Shown here piece after piece: positions 17,369-28,400 of a stretch of 64,000 bases of DNA (its first letter is position 1; each line of letters begins with the position of its first letter). This DNA is from Arundinibacter roseus (GTDB taxonomy: Bacteria > Bacteroidota > Bacteroidia > Cytophagales > Spirosomataceae). The position numbers were made by a program, and so were the translations under genes. Location of the stretch: positions 372,001-436,000 of the forward strand of contig NZ_SMJU01000003.1 of NCBI RefSeq assembly GCF_004348825.1, read 5' to 3'. The notes under the pieces were generated by a model. That model saw only the letters and a list, made by a program, of their open reading frames with translations. It was not told the origin of the DNA and did not search any database.

Positions 17369-18223
17369 ATGAAAAAGTGCCACCTTTTTACAGCAGTACT
17401 ACTCCTGATTAAATTTCTGCAAAACGCCGCATTAGCACAGCACTATGAAGCCGTTGATGCCCTGCGTTATAAGGTTATGTATCAACTCACCTACCTGCCC
17501 GACTCTGGCACGAAAGAGCTTACTCAGCAGGAATACATGACGCTGCAAATCGGGCGAGATATTTCGGTGTTTCAAAGTTATGCCGGGTATGTTAAAGATT
17601 CACTTTTTGTGGCCAGAAAGGTCTGGACAATGGATAGTTTTAATGCGCTTGAAATCATCAAGAAGGCCCCAAAATCTAAATTCAACTATGTGATTCGTAA
17701 GGATATTTCAGAACGAAATCTAACCGTAGAATCACAAATTTTAAAAGATAGAATTGCCTATAAAGAGGCCCTAGTTTCCGATTGGGTGCTGTTGCCTGAT
17801 ACCTTGACAGTTGCGGGCTACTTATGCCAGAAAGCGACTACAACCTACGAAGGCAGGGACTATGTAGCGTGGTTTACAACCGAACTCCCCATTGCCGACG
17901 GGCCTTATAAGTTCGGCGGCCTGCCGGGGCTAATTGTCAGGCTGTATGATTCAAGAAGGCATTACACTTTTTCTTTGGTTGAATTCAGGGCAATTAAAAC
18001 CAATCAAGCGATTTATCTACCACAGGAAAAACGAACCTATGTCGCCAAAAGCAAGTTCTATTCACTCAAAAAAGAAGCCGACGATTCATTTCATCAGATG
18101 GTTCAACGTATGGGAATCAATTTAACCTATACTGTGGGAGGTGTGGAGCAGTCTGCGCAGGAAATGGATCGATTGCGTGAAGACAAAGTGATCACTAATC
18201 CGATGGAGCTTCCAAAAAAGTAG
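17369..18223 (+). CDS. GLPGLI family protein
   Basis: The 284-residue protein has a signal peptide (1-23, ending AALAQ) and the signature FGGLPGLIV near residue 188, the motif that names this Bacteroidota family (TIGR01200). The fold is beta-rich and periplasmic or surface-exposed; its role is unknown. The next gene, 58 bp downstream, codes for an outer-membrane carboxypeptidase-regulatory/TonB-receptor-like barrel, the usual partner. The two are probably one operon. No catalytic motif is visible. Confidence 0.9.
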   Translation: MKKCHLFTAVLLLIKFLQNAALAQHYEAVDALRYKVMYQLTYLPDSGTKELTQQEYMTLQIGRDISVFQSYAGYVKDSLFVARKVWTMDSFNALEIIKKAPKSKFNYVIRKDISERNLTVESQILKDRIAYKEALVSDWVLLPDTLTVAGYLCQKATTTYEGRDYVAWFTTELPIADGPYKFGGLPGLIVRLYDSRRHYTFSLVEFRAIKTNQAIYLPQEKRTYVAKSKFYSLKKEADDSFHQMVQRMGINLTYTVGGVEQSAQEMDRLREDKVITNPMELPKK

Positions 18224-18281
18224 TCTGTCATCGACTATACTTTGTCCCGACCATAAAATAGTACCCTTCTCCTGACATAGT

Positions 18282-20969
18282 ATGAATTTACGTTCATCAT
18301 TTCGGCTACTCATTCTCGGACTATTCTGTATTTTATGCCAACGGAAGGCCGTTGCACAAACGGTACTGACAGGAATTGTGAGCGATTCAGCTGCGGTCCA
18401 AACACCGCTACCCGGTAGCACTATCACGATACAATTACCTGAAAATCCCGCAATTATCGCATTTTCTACAACCAGTAAAGAAGGAAAATTCCGGCTTAGT
18501 GTTCAGAACTCAGTGGATAGTCTGTTAATAAAGGTTTCGCAGTTGGGCTATGAAACCTATCAAAAAAAAATCCCCAATCGTTCACAGGATTTCACCATTC
18601 TGCTGCGGGAACAGGCGATTGCCTTAAAAGAGGTAGTGGTAATTCCCGACCCGATCCGAAAAGATGGCGACACACTCAGCTATCAGGTGGGCGCCTTTAA
18701 AACTGCCGCTGACCGAACCCTGAGCGATGTAATCAAACGGCTACCGGGTGTATCTGTTGAGCCGGGTGGCCGGATTATGTATCAGGGTAAAGCAATCAAT
18801 ACCTACTACATTGAAGGCCTGGATTTGCTCGGCGGGCGCTACAATCTTGCCAATGAAAACCTGCCCGTAGGGGCGGTTACGGAAGTACAGGTAATCGAAA
18901 ATCATCAACCTATACGTATATTGGATAGTTTGGTGGCCTCAGAAAGTGCAGCCATTAACATTAAACTAAAAAACGCCCTTGCAACAACAGGATCGGCTCG
19001 GATTGGAGGGGGCGCAAGTCCCATGTTGTGGGATGTATCGGCCACACCGTTGCTTTTGACGCGTAAACTACAAATGCTTGTTTCGTATCAAACGACCAAC
19101 TCAGGTAATGATATTAGCAGACAGCTGCAGGTACTAACCCAGGATGAACCCCTTCATCAGGCAGATCAGAGTCAAAAAAGGCAGTTTCAAACACCTACAA
19201 AAATCGGAGCTGTACTCCCCATTCCCACACCACCTTTTTCGAGTTTACGTTGGTTGCGCAATTCTGCCCATGTGGCCTCGGTAAACCTGCTGCGAAAATT
19301 GCCCGGCAATTTTGAATTACGCCTAAACATATCCTACCTGAACGATTGGCAACAAAAATTCAGCCAACAAAGAACCACCTTTTTGACAGCCTCTGAGACA
19401 ATTAGTATCGAAGAACAAAACCGAATCAGAGCACATACCCACAGCGCAGTAACCGAATTTCTGGTCAGGAAAAATGAAGCCCAAAAATATTTTACCAACA
19501 GGCTGATAATTAGGGGAAGATGGAACAGCGAACAGGGACGATTGCAACTTTCCAACACCCCCATTTTTCAGCAACAGCAGCAACGAGGGTGGTCGCTGGA
19601 AAATGACTACGCCAATACCTGGCGGATGGGACGTCAACTTTTTACGCATCAGTCTTACACATCCTTTCTCAGGAATCCACAGTCTTTATGGGTGGAACCG
19701 GCGCATGTTACGGGTTTTGCCGTCGATTCAAGTCGGTGGAGGTCTCTTGTTCAGGATGTACAAATGATAACCTTTACCTCGTCCAACAGCCTTTCTTTCA
19801 CCAAAAAATACGGCCAATTCTATACCCTGACACCGACGCTTGATGCAACAATTCAGTATCAAACCTTAGGTAGCGAGGGTTTCCTGCAGGATTCGATGCG
19901 TCAAATGAACCAAGCATTACCTGATTTTTTTAACGACATTCGGTGGTTTTTAACAAAAATCGGTGGAAGAATGATGGTGGAGTATCGAAAAAATAACTGG
20001 CGATGGACAGCTACTTTACCCCTGACAAACTATCAGTTTTCTATCCGTTTTCCGGAAAATCAGGAGCAGTCCGTCAATCGCCTGAGTCTGGAACCTGCCT
20101 TGAATTTAAGTTACAATTTTTCTTCAAACTGGCAGATGTCCACCTCAGCCCGGCGTAGCCTTCGCTTTGGACAGACAGAAGACTTACAGCAAGGTTTCCT
20201 TTTGCGAAACTATCGTACATTACAGCGGAGAGATACGCCATTACCTGTATCAGACCTGATTGCCCTCACGTGGAGTACCCGCTATCGGAATGTATTGACT
20301 GGTTTGTTTGCAAATGCCCTGGTACTGGAACAGTTGAGCACAAATAATGTCCTGCTAACCAACGAATTAGGAAATTCAGGGGTAATTGTCAGAACTGCAT
20401 TGGCCTATCGTAACGTATCCCGATTTCGATGGCTGCAAACGCAGATTGGTAAACACATAGCAGCATTGAAAACGCAGGTATCTGCGGGCTACGAGCAAAA
20501 TTGGCTAATGGTACCTCAGCGCATAAATGAGGTAGACCAAACCCTATATTCACAAGCTGCGAGCCCATTTTTTAAGGCATCAGGAACGCTCACCAAATGG
20601 CTTGATTTAGAATATACTTTCAAAACCAATTTGATACGTAATTCAGTCAATACCATTGCTTTGGAGCGGGGTGTACAATATCAGAATACACTACGGGCAG
20701 GAATCTATCCGGTCAAACAACTTTACATGGGAATTGTCACAGATTTTTATCAAAACAAACTACTTGCCTACCAAAATCGACAGCATTTTTCCGATGTTAA
20801 CATTCGGTATACTCTGCCTAACCGAAAGATTGATATAGCAGCAAGCCTGAATAATGTGTTCAACACCAAAGAGCTAGTGTATCTATCGGCCAATGCTCTT
20901 TCCTACTCCGCCACTATATTTTCGTTACGTCCCCGGCAATTTTTGGTTAACGTAAGTTTTCCATTTTGA
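18282..20969 (+). CDS. TonB-dependent receptor-like outer membrane barrel with carboxypeptidase-regulatory domain
   Basis: The 895-residue protein has a signal peptide (1-26, ending KAVAQ), a carboxypeptidase-regulatory-like domain at about 27-105 (LTGIVSDSA..TPLPGSTI), then a plug-like region (LSDVIKRLPGVSVEPGGRIMYQGKAINTYYIEGL) and a long beta-barrel ending with Phe. It lacks the VVVGYGTQ element and SusD partner of SusC proteins. It is of the type paired with GLPGLI proteins. Substrate and function are unknown. Its 3' end is convergent with the DUF389 gene 98 bp away. Confidence 0.88.
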   Translation: MNLRSSFRLLILGLFCILCQRKAVAQTVLTGIVSDSAAVQTPLPGSTITIQLPENPAIIAFSTTSKEGKFRLSVQNSVDSLLIKVSQLGYETYQKKIPNRSQDFTILLREQAIALKEVVVIPDPIRKDGDTLSYQVGAFKTAADRTLSDVIKRLPGVSVEPGGRIMYQGKAINTYYIEGLDLLGGRYNLANENLPVGAVTEVQVIENHQPIRILDSLVASESAAINIKLKNALATTGSARIGGGASPMLWDVSATPLLLTRKLQMLVSYQTTNSGNDISRQLQVLTQDEPLHQADQSQKRQFQTPTKIGAVLPIPTPPFSSLRWLRNSAHVASVNLLRKLPGNFELRLNISYLNDWQQKFSQQRTTFLTASETISIEEQNRIRAHTHSAVTEFLVRKNEAQKYFTNRLIIRGRWNSEQGRLQLSNTPIFQQQQQRGWSLENDYANTWRMGRQLFTHQSYTSFLRNPQSLWVEPAHVTGFAVDSSRWRSLVQDVQMITFTSSNSLSFTKKYGQFYTLTPTLDATIQYQTLGSEGFLQDSMRQMNQALPDFFNDIRWFLTKIGGRMMVEYRKNNWRWTATLPLTNYQFSIRFPENQEQSVNRLSLEPALNLSYNFSSNWQMSTSARRSLRFGQTEDLQQGFLLRNYRTLQRRDTPLPVSDLIALTWSTRYRNVLTGLFANALVLEQLSTNNVLLTNELGNSGVIVRTALAYRNVSRFRWLQTQIGKHIAALKTQVSAGYEQNWLMVPQRINEVDQTLYSQAASPFFKASGTLTKWLDLEYTFKTNLIRNSVNTIALERGVQYQNTLRAGIYPVKQLYMGIVTDFYQNKLLAYQNRQHFSDVNIRYTLPNRKIDIAASLNNVFNTKELVYLSANALSYSATIFSLRPRQFLVNVSFPF

Positions 20970-21067
20970 TACGCACGACATATAGGCGATGTCGCCATCC
21001 CGCACTTACAGCACAGTCTGAGCTGGTTTTGAGAACGGTATCAACTTCTTCTGAAAGGTTATTTCCC

Positions 21068-22384
21068 TTACTTCCGGGTTTCAAAATAAGCCCGCGCCGT
21101 TTTATTATTCAGACGATTTTTGAGCCAGGTTTGGAGTTTTGCACGGTCGGCGGTTGAAAAATCTTCTTTCCTGGAAATAAAAATGACCAAAGGTTCCTGT
21201 ACATATTTTTTAGTACTATCATCGTAGGACTTGGCTTCGGCATAGGAACAAGTAGTAACCTGTGGATAAAATGCTTTCACTTCGGTCAGCAGCTGTTTTC
21301 CAATTTCAAGTCGAATGCGCAAGCTATCCGCATCCTGTTCTTTTTTACTCAATACCATTTTCAGTCGGTTAATTTCGCTATTGAGTTTGCTGATTTCATC
21401 CACATTTTTTTTCTCATCAAGCAGTGAAAATCCCTGTTCCAGCTGAATCAAACTACTATCCAGCGAAAATGAACTGGCGCGCTCAATAATAGATCTTTTT
21501 TGTTTTTCCGAAAGTGAATTTCCCCAATACACCAAACGAATGGTTCTCTTGCCGGGATTTACATCCTGATTTAACAAATAGTTGCCTTCAATAATACTGA
21601 CACTTTTGATAAACCGATCAGCGTTTTCATTGAATCGCTCCCGTTGCACGAGTTCATAGCCAAAATATAGACTTGGGATGAGCGTAATGATAATAATAAC
21701 TGTAATCCATTGATTGATCCGTTTCTTTTCTTTTTCTTCCACCACCGTCCGTATCGGGAATTTAAGGATTTGGGAAATCACTACGGATGAAATGGCAATG
21801 TATACTGTGTTAATTGTAAACAGATAAAACGCTCCGAAAAAATAGACAAACTGCCCCGTGGCCAATCCGTAGCCCGCCGTACATAGCGGAGGCATCAGCG
21901 CCGTGGCAATGGCAACCCCCGGAATAACGTTGCCTTTGAAGCGGCTGCTAATGGCCACAACGCCCGCCATACCGCCAAAAAACGCGATGATCACATCATA
22001 TATCGTCGGACTTGTGCGTGCCAAAAGTTCGGAATGTGCCGTAGAAACCGGGCTGATAACGAAGTAAAGCGTGGAGGCTACCAAACTAGCCGCCACGGCA
22101 AACAGGAAGTTTTTGAGCGAGCGGCGAAACAGCGGCAGGTTGTAGGTTGCAATGCTATACCCCATTCCGTTGATCGGGCCCATCAGCGGAGAAATCAACA
22201 TTGCGCCGATAATGACAGCGGTTGAATTCATGTTGAGCCCCACGGAGGCCACAATGATGGCAAAGGAAAGAATCCAGAGATTGGTCCCCTTAAAATTTAT
22301 GTCCCGTTCAATGGTAGCGTGAATCGAATCAAAATTTTCGACATCACTATCTAAATTCAGGTAAGAGAATAGTTTAGTACGCAT
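21068..22384 (-). CDS. DUF389 family integral membrane protein
   Basis: The 438-residue protein carries the DUF389 hydrophobic domain at about 30-260 (for example SAVIIGAMLISPLMGPI-like NSTAVIIGAMLISPLMGPINGM), with some six membrane segments and the FGGMAGVVAISSR loop. A cytoplasmic or periplasmic C-terminal region (about 260-438) includes a predicted coiled coil (EKKNVDEISKLNSEINRLK). The family's function is unknown, though transport has been suggested. It is transcribed alone. Confidence 0.88.
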   Translation of the reverse strand: MRTKLFSYLNLDSDVENFDSIHATIERDINFKGTNLWILSFAIIVASVGLNMNSTAVIIGAMLISPLMGPINGMGYSIATYNLPLFRRSLKNFLFAVAASLVASTLYFVISPVSTAHSELLARTSPTIYDVIIAFFGGMAGVVAISSRFKGNVIPGVAIATALMPPLCTAGYGLATGQFVYFFGAFYLFTINTVYIAISSVVISQILKFPIRTVVEEKEKKRINQWITVIIIITLIPSLYFGYELVQRERFNENADRFIKSVSIIEGNYLLNQDVNPGKRTIRLVYWGNSLSEKQKRSIIERASSFSLDSSLIQLEQGFSLLDEKKNVDEISKLNSEINRLKMVLSKKEQDADSLRIRLEIGKQLLTEVKAFYPQVTTCSYAEAKSYDDSTKKYVQEPLVIFISRKEDFSTADRAKLQTWLKNRLNNKTARAYFETRK

Positions 22385-22472
22385 GAATCGGTCAGAGGGT
22401 TAGTGTTAAAAGTGTCAATTATACTGAATTAAATAAACAAATAAGCGGGATAAAAAACGAAACTACCTAAGG

Positions 22473-23792
22473 CTAAATTTTCCTTTTTCTCCTCAAAAGT
22501 TTTAACTCAGCAAGTGATTGTCCTTCCTGTTTGGAGAAAATGAGATGCTTGGATTGCCCGATGCGTTGCGAGCCGTATATACCCCGATGCCCGGAAAATA
22601 CATAAGCAATTATGCAGGCAATGGCCACGTACGGACCGCAGGCAACGCCAAAAAGTTCGAGGGCCATAATCGTACAAGCAAGCGGGGTATTGGTGGCTCC
22701 TGCAAAAACAGCCACGAAGCCCATACCTGCCAGCAAACCAACCGGAAGTGGCAATACGTAGGATAGTGCATTTCCAAGAGTAGCTCCAATAAAGAATAAT
22801 GGGGTTACTTCTCCGCCCTTGAATGAGGCACCGAGTGTTATGGCCGTTAGCAAAATTTTTATCAGAAAATCGTAGGGTGGCAAATGGGTTTGAAATGATT
22901 CAAGAATAGTCGGAATGCCCAGTCCGATGTATTTGGTAGTTCCCAAAGCCCATACGGCAAGTGCCACTACGGCTCCGCCGACCAGCGGACGAAGGGGAGC
23001 AAAAGCGAGTATGCGTTTAAGATAGGCACCAATCTCGTGGGTCAATTCTCCAAAAACAATGGAACACAGGCCAAAAACTGCTCCGGCCCCAGCGGCATAC
23101 AGTACAAACGGCAGCGTAAGTTCGGGCACAATTGGAATCTGATAGTGCGTATGCCCAACCTGCCAGGCTTTGGTGGTAAGGTCGGCAAAAATGGATGCAG
23201 CAAAAGCCGGAATCAGAGCGTTGTAGCGCAGGCTACCTACCAAAAATACTTCCAGACCAAACACCGCGCCGGCCATCGGCGTCCCGAATACGGACCCAAA
23301 GCCCGCGGCAATTCCGGCAATCAGCAGAAATTTCCGGTCTCGGGGACGCAGGCCAAGGAGTTTTGTGAGCTGATCGGCCGTGGAACCGCCAATTTGCAGG
23401 GCCGTACCTTCACGTCCGGCAGATCCGCCAAAAAGATGCGTGACCAGGGTACCAAAAAGCACTAAGGGAGCCATTCGGAATGGGATGATTCCGGAGGGCC
23501 GGTGAATGTTGTCGAGCAGCAGATTGTTGCCCGCCTCTACGGTTTTTCCAAAATAGTAATACAAACAACCCACGCAAAAACCCGCAACAGGCAAAAAGGC
23601 TATAATCCAAACGTGGCTCTCGCGCCAGTTGGTTACCCAGTCGAGTGAAACCAAAAAAAAGGCCGAAGCCGAACCGACCAATACCCCAACAATGCCGGAG
23701 ATCAGAAGCCATTTTAACAAAAAGAAAACGTGGGGGAATTTCCAGAAAAAGTCTACCAGAAAAGCAGGAAGGCGAAAACGAGATGCTGACAT
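22473..23792 (-). CDS. ClC-family channel/antiporter, probably fluoride-type (CLC-F)
   Basis: The 439-residue membrane protein has the ClC core: GGSAGREGTALQIGG at 122-136, with Glu128 as the gating or proton-coupling glutamate, and FGSVFGTPMAGAVFGLEV next to it. Where chloride-type members have GSGIP it has an EAGNNLLLDNI segment, as in the fluoride-exporting branch. A fluoride riboswitch lies immediately upstream in the same direction, which strongly supports fluoride export as its task. Some 10-12 membrane helices are evident. The C-terminus lacks CBS domains. Confidence 0.9.
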   Translation of the reverse strand: MSASRFRLPAFLVDFFWKFPHVFFLLKWLLISGIVGVLVGSASAFFLVSLDWVTNWRESHVWIIAFLPVAGFCVGCLYYYFGKTVEAGNNLLLDNIHRPSGIIPFRMAPLVLFGTLVTHLFGGSAGREGTALQIGGSTADQLTKLLGLRPRDRKFLLIAGIAAGFGSVFGTPMAGAVFGLEVFLVGSLRYNALIPAFAASIFADLTTKAWQVGHTHYQIPIVPELTLPFVLYAAGAGAVFGLCSIVFGELTHEIGAYLKRILAFAPLRPLVGGAVVALAVWALGTTKYIGLGIPTILESFQTHLPPYDFLIKILLTAITLGASFKGGEVTPLFFIGATLGNALSYVLPLPVGLLAGMGFVAVFAGATNTPLACTIMALELFGVACGPYVAIACIIAYVFSGHRGIYGSQRIGQSKHLIFSKQEGQSLAELKLLRRKRKI

Positions 23793-23834
23793 AGTTGAAA
23801 GATATACCTATTAATTGAACAAATTGACTTTGAT

Positions 23835-23892
23835 CCTAATAGGCGCCATCAGCCCTTTCGGGCGGTTTCGGCAGGAAGACACCATTTCCTGA
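23835..23892 (-). promoter_or_regulatory. Fluoride riboswitch (crcB motif)
   Basis: Read on the reverse strand, the leader contains GGAAATGGTGTCTTCC, then CCGAAACCGCCC, a GAAA tetraloop closing GCCC/GGGC, and TGATGGCGCCTA. These follow the crcB consensus in order: the ATGGTGT first loop, the GCC..GGC stem, then TGATGnCGCCTA. It lies about 43 nt upstream of the ClC start codon, so fluoride binding probably turns on the exporter. The expression platform is not obvious; no long terminator T-run follows, so translational control is possible. Confidence 0.88.
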
Positions 23893-23954
23893 ACGCGTCA
23901 AAAATAAAGATTTGGGGTGAAAAGTCAATATGAAAAAACACAGGCTGTAATACC

Positions 23955-25436
23955 TCAAGACAAAATACCCTGAATGACTTTTCCATGTACATCCGTCAGC
24001 CGAAACCTCCGTCCTTGGTATTTATAGGTCAACTGCTCGTGGTTAATTCCCATCAAATGGAGCAAAGTAGCCTGAAAATCATGTACATGCACCGGATTCT
24101 TTACGATATTATAGCTAAAATCATCCGTCTCACCATAGGTGGTCCCGGCCTTCACTCCTGCCCCGGCCATCCACATGCTAAAACAACGCGGGTGGTGGTC
24201 CCGACCGTAATCAGTTCGGGTAAGTTTTCCCTGCGAATAAACGGTTCGGCCAAATTCACCGCCCCAAACCACGAGGGTATCTTCCAGCAGTCCCCGCCGT
24301 TTAAGATCTACCAACAAAGCGGCAGTTGCCTGATCTGTCTGTTTACATTGGTGCTGCATGCCCTTAGGCAAGGAGCCGTGATGATCCCAGCCCTGATGGT
24401 ACAGCTGCACAAATCGTACATCTTTTTCAAGTAATTTTCTGGCCAGCAGGCAGTTGGCTGCGTAGGTTCCTTTATCCCGACTTCCAGGACCATAAAGTTC
24501 AAAAACTTCATCGGGCTCGCGGGTCGTATCCATCACCTCGGGCACGGAGGTTTGCATGCGGAAGGCCAGTTCGTATTGGGCCGTGCGGGCATCGATTTCC
24601 GGATCGCCCCAAACGTCGTTTTGTAAGTGATTGAGTTTAGACAGATAGTCCAGCATTTGCCGTCGGTCGGCCCCATCGTAGCCTTCGGGATTATTCAGAA
24701 ATAAAACCGGATCAGTTCCGGAACGAAACTGAACGCCCTGATGCTCGGTTGGTAAAAATCCATTTCCCCACAAACGGGCGTACAACGGCTGATCTTTGGA
24801 AGCATCCTTGGAAACCAGGACAATAAATGCAGGTAAATTTTGATTGTCTGACCCTAATCCATAGCTCGCCCACGAGCCGATGGACGGACGGCCCGGCAGC
24901 TGATGACCCGTTTGAAAAAAGGTAATGGCCGGATCATGATTTATCTGTTCGGTATACATGGATTTAATGATGCACAGCTCGTCCACAATCTGAGCGGTGT
25001 AGGGTAATAGTTCACTTACCCAGGTACTACTTTTTCCATGAGGCTTAAAATCGTAAGTCGATGGAACCACCGGCAACACGGCCTGATTGGCACTCATACC
25101 CGTCAGTCGTTGACCTTTCCGTACGGAATCGGGTAAGCCTTGCCCGAACATTTGCGTCAGTTTTGGTTTATAATCAAAGGTTTCAAATTGAGAGGGACCG
25201 CCGCTCATGAAAAGATATACCACGCGTTTGGCTTTGGGTGCCAGCCGAGGCAGCGCATCAAGAACCTGTTGTTCAACGGACTTTCCGGCCGCAGAAGTAT
25301 TTAACAAACCACCAAGGGCCAAAGCCCCAAGTCCGGCAGCGGTTTTGGATAGAAAATGCCGCCGATCCAGCTTACGATGCAGTTCTGAAAACTCGGGCGT
25401 GTGGAGTCTAAACTCTTCGGGATGAGAATGTTTCAT
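23955..25436 (-). CDS. DUF1501 protein, Tat-exported
   Basis: The start at 25436 (MKHSHPEEFRLH) is preferred over a GTG at 25445. The protein has a twin-arginine signal (DRRHFLSKTAAGLGALALGGLL) and the DUF1501 domain over nearly its entire length (RVVYLFMSGGPSQFETFDYKP, WGGEFGRTVYSQG, DHHPRCFSMWMAGAGVKAG). DUF1501 is related to the alkaline-phosphatase/sulfatase fold, but its activity is unknown. It is the last gene of a three-gene operon with the PSD1-type cytochrome gene and a membrane cytochrome. This set is very abundant in Planctomycetes and Verrucomicrobia and also occurs in Bacteroidota. Confidence 0.92.
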   Translation of the reverse strand: MKHSHPEEFRLHTPEFSELHRKLDRRHFLSKTAAGLGALALGGLLNTSAAGKSVEQQVLDALPRLAPKAKRVVYLFMSGGPSQFETFDYKPKLTQMFGQGLPDSVRKGQRLTGMSANQAVLPVVPSTYDFKPHGKSSTWVSELLPYTAQIVDELCIIKSMYTEQINHDPAITFFQTGHQLPGRPSIGSWASYGLGSDNQNLPAFIVLVSKDASKDQPLYARLWGNGFLPTEHQGVQFRSGTDPVLFLNNPEGYDGADRRQMLDYLSKLNHLQNDVWGDPEIDARTAQYELAFRMQTSVPEVMDTTREPDEVFELYGPGSRDKGTYAANCLLARKLLEKDVRFVQLYHQGWDHHGSLPKGMQHQCKQTDQATAALLVDLKRRGLLEDTLVVWGGEFGRTVYSQGKLTRTDYGRDHHPRCFSMWMAGAGVKAGTTYGETDDFSYNIVKNPVHVHDFQATLLHLMGINHEQLTYKYQGRRFRLTDVHGKVIQGILS

Positions 25437-25444
25437 AGCGTACA

Positions 25445-28400
25445 CTAGCGTTTGGTGATGGTCGCATCCAAGTTCATTATCGTGCTGGCCACTACGGCAT
25501 TGGCTGCCAGTGTTGCGAGTGCCTCGGGCGTGTCATCGGTAGATTTTGCCAAACCTGTTTTCAGCCAACCGATGGCTTTCTCAGGATTTTTCAGATAACG
25601 TGCCTGTTCCTTTTGGTACAAATCGACCAGTAAATCAATCTCACCTTCCGTGGGTTTCCGCCCCGTGAGTGCCCGGTAGGCCAAGGCAACGGCCTGTTGC
25701 GGATTTTCCTGCTTCATCATTCGCTGCCCCAACACCCGGGCTGCCTCAATAAAGGTGGGATCATTGAGTGTGACAAGTGCCTGCAAAGGGGTGTTGGTGG
25801 CTTGTCTGCGAACGGTACAACCACTCCGGGATGGCGCATCGAAAGTACCAAGCGTTGGATTGGGTACGGAACGTTTGACCAGTATGTACAGACTTCTGCG
25901 GTAAATCTCATCGGTTGAATCTTGCTCGTAGCGCGAGCTGTTTATTTCCCACAAACCCGCAGGTTGGTAGGGCTTGATACTTTTTCCGCCAATGGTATTT
26001 TTAAACAAACCACTGGCGACCAAAGCATTGTCGCGGATCATTTCGGCAGTCAGTCGGGTAGTTGGTCCACGGCTGAGCAGGCGGTTTTCGGGATCTCGCT
26101 CCCGCATTTCGGCAGTTGTGCGGGAGTCCTGCCGATAGGTAGCAGACATCACTATTTGTTTGTTCAGGCGCTTAATATCCCAACCAGATTCCCGGAAATC
26201 AACGGCCAGCCAATCCAGCAACTCGGCATGAGAGGGCATTTCGCCCTGATTGCCAAAATCTTCGGCTGTTTTTACCAGTCCTACCCCAAAGAAACTTTGC
26301 CAGGCATGATTGACAGCTACCCGCGCGGTTAAAGGGTTGTCGCCGTGGGTCAGCCACTGGGCCAGGCCGTAGCGGTTTTTAGGTAGATTTTCGGGGAAAT
26401 CAAGAATGCTTTCGGGAGTATTTGGAAGTACAGGCTCACCCGGATCGTCGTATTGACCCCGGTTGAGCAGAAACGTTTTTCGGGGCGTTGGCATTTCCTG
26501 CATCACCATGATCTCCCGGATATTCTCGCTAGAATCAGCCAATTGCGCTTGTAGATGTTGCAATTCTGCTCGTGCAGCCAACAGTTGCGGACTTACCACC
26601 GACTGATAATATTGCCGCAAAATCTCTTTCTGTGATGCATTTAAGGCCACAACTGACAGTTCTGCAAGCGATTTCCAGGATGCTTTTTGGGACAAAATCT
26701 GAATTTCAAAAGGGGTTATCGCCCGGCTGTATATAGCAATATTGTCAATTTTGCCCCCTTTAAACCCTAGTCCCCGCCACCAACCGCCGATTTGCAGTGC
26801 CGGTTCATTTTTGGAGAAGAAAATTATGTCTTTGTACAGCTGATCCACTACCGTTTCAAGCTGCATTTCAGTACCATTGAGGTAAAGCTTTAACCCTGCC
26901 GCTTTTGACGACCCATCGTAGGTCATAGTCAGTTGAATCCAGGTATCCCGCGGAATTTCCTGTGTTGTTAGTCGCGTAATGGCGTTGGATGGGGCCGTGT
27001 GCGCAAGCGTAACTTCCAGCCGGTTGTCTTTCATCAAGAGATGATAGCCCTTAAAATTATACAGCCTCTCGGCATTACTTTTATGAAAAATCACCCCTTC
27101 CCGGAATTCTTTGGGGATCTGCACCCATGCGCCAATACTGAATGCGTCTGACTTTCGGTAAACACCAACATCCTTTAAATCCAGATACACGTCGCCGTCC
27201 AGCAAAAGCACTTGTCCACCTTCACTTTTTTGTAGCATTGGTTTATCGCCTATTGTACCCGCATCCCGCTTCATGATTCCTGCCTGCACAGGGTTGAGGC
27301 TATTGTTGAGCGAATCTTCGAAGTCATAATATCCCAATAGATTTGCCATCGAAATCTGCTGCGTCGCAAGTTTTTTCCAGTCATTGCTTTGTAGCCAATT
27401 TTCAAATGAACTATCTGAATCTATTATTAATTGCTGAACCGTTTGCTGCTGTGTAGTTATTTTTTGTTTAATAAAATCCAAAACTTTTTCCTGCGCTTCT
27501 GTCGGCAGCAGCAGAGTTGGAGTAGGCAAATCATCGTTCCAGGCAATCTGCCCGGCTTCGCGTACATTGTTAAAGAAGCTAAATAACTGGTAGTAATTTT
27601 TCTGCGAAATCGGATCGTACTTATGATCATGACAACGGGCACAGCCCACCGACATGGCCAGAAAGGCATCTCCAAACGTATTGGTACGATCCATCACGTA
27701 TTCGGTTTGAAACTCCTGTTCCACGATTCCACCTTCCATATTTTGGGGATGATTGCGGTTAAAAGCAGTGGCAATGAGCATTTTGCGGGAAGGCGACGGC
27801 ATTAAATCACCTGCCAATTGCTGATGAATGAAGGTATCGTAAGGCATATTCTGATTGAAGGCCTCGATGACCCAATCGCGGTAAGGAGACATGTCCCGCA
27901 GACGGTCCACGGTATAGCCGTGGGAATCGGCAAAGCGGGCAAGGTCGAGCCAATCGGTCGCCTTTTTTTCTCCAAAATGCGGAGAATTCAGCAGGCGATC
28001 CACCTGTTTCTCGTATGCATTCGCAGCGCTATCAGCCAGGAAAGAATCAATTTCGGAAGTTGTGGGAGGCAGACCCGTCAAATCAAGCGAAACCCGGCGA
28101 AGCAACAATTCTTTATCGGCAAGTGGCGAAGATTGCAAACCTTCCAGCGCCAAACGACTTTGTATAAAAGCGTCGATTGGCAACAATTCGGATGATGAAG
28201 TAGCCGGTAGAGATGGCGGCGCTTTTTTTACCGGCTTCACAAAAGCCCAATGCACTTGATAGACCGCCCCTTGTTCTATCCATTTGATTAGAATGGCCTT
28301 TTCTTTGGCTGAAAGGCTCATGTGAGATTTAGGAGTGGGCATAACATAGGTCGGATCTTTGGACAAAATCCGGTAAAAAACTTCACTCTTTTTAAGATTA

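Noticed and set aside
22473-23792. Generic chloride channel annotation
   Set aside because: The fluoride riboswitch and GNN-type filter region favour the fluoride branch.
23955-25436. Sulfatase annotation for the DUF1501 protein
   Set aside because: The fold is related but the sulfatase C/S-x-P-S-R signature is absent, so DUF1501 is the safer call.
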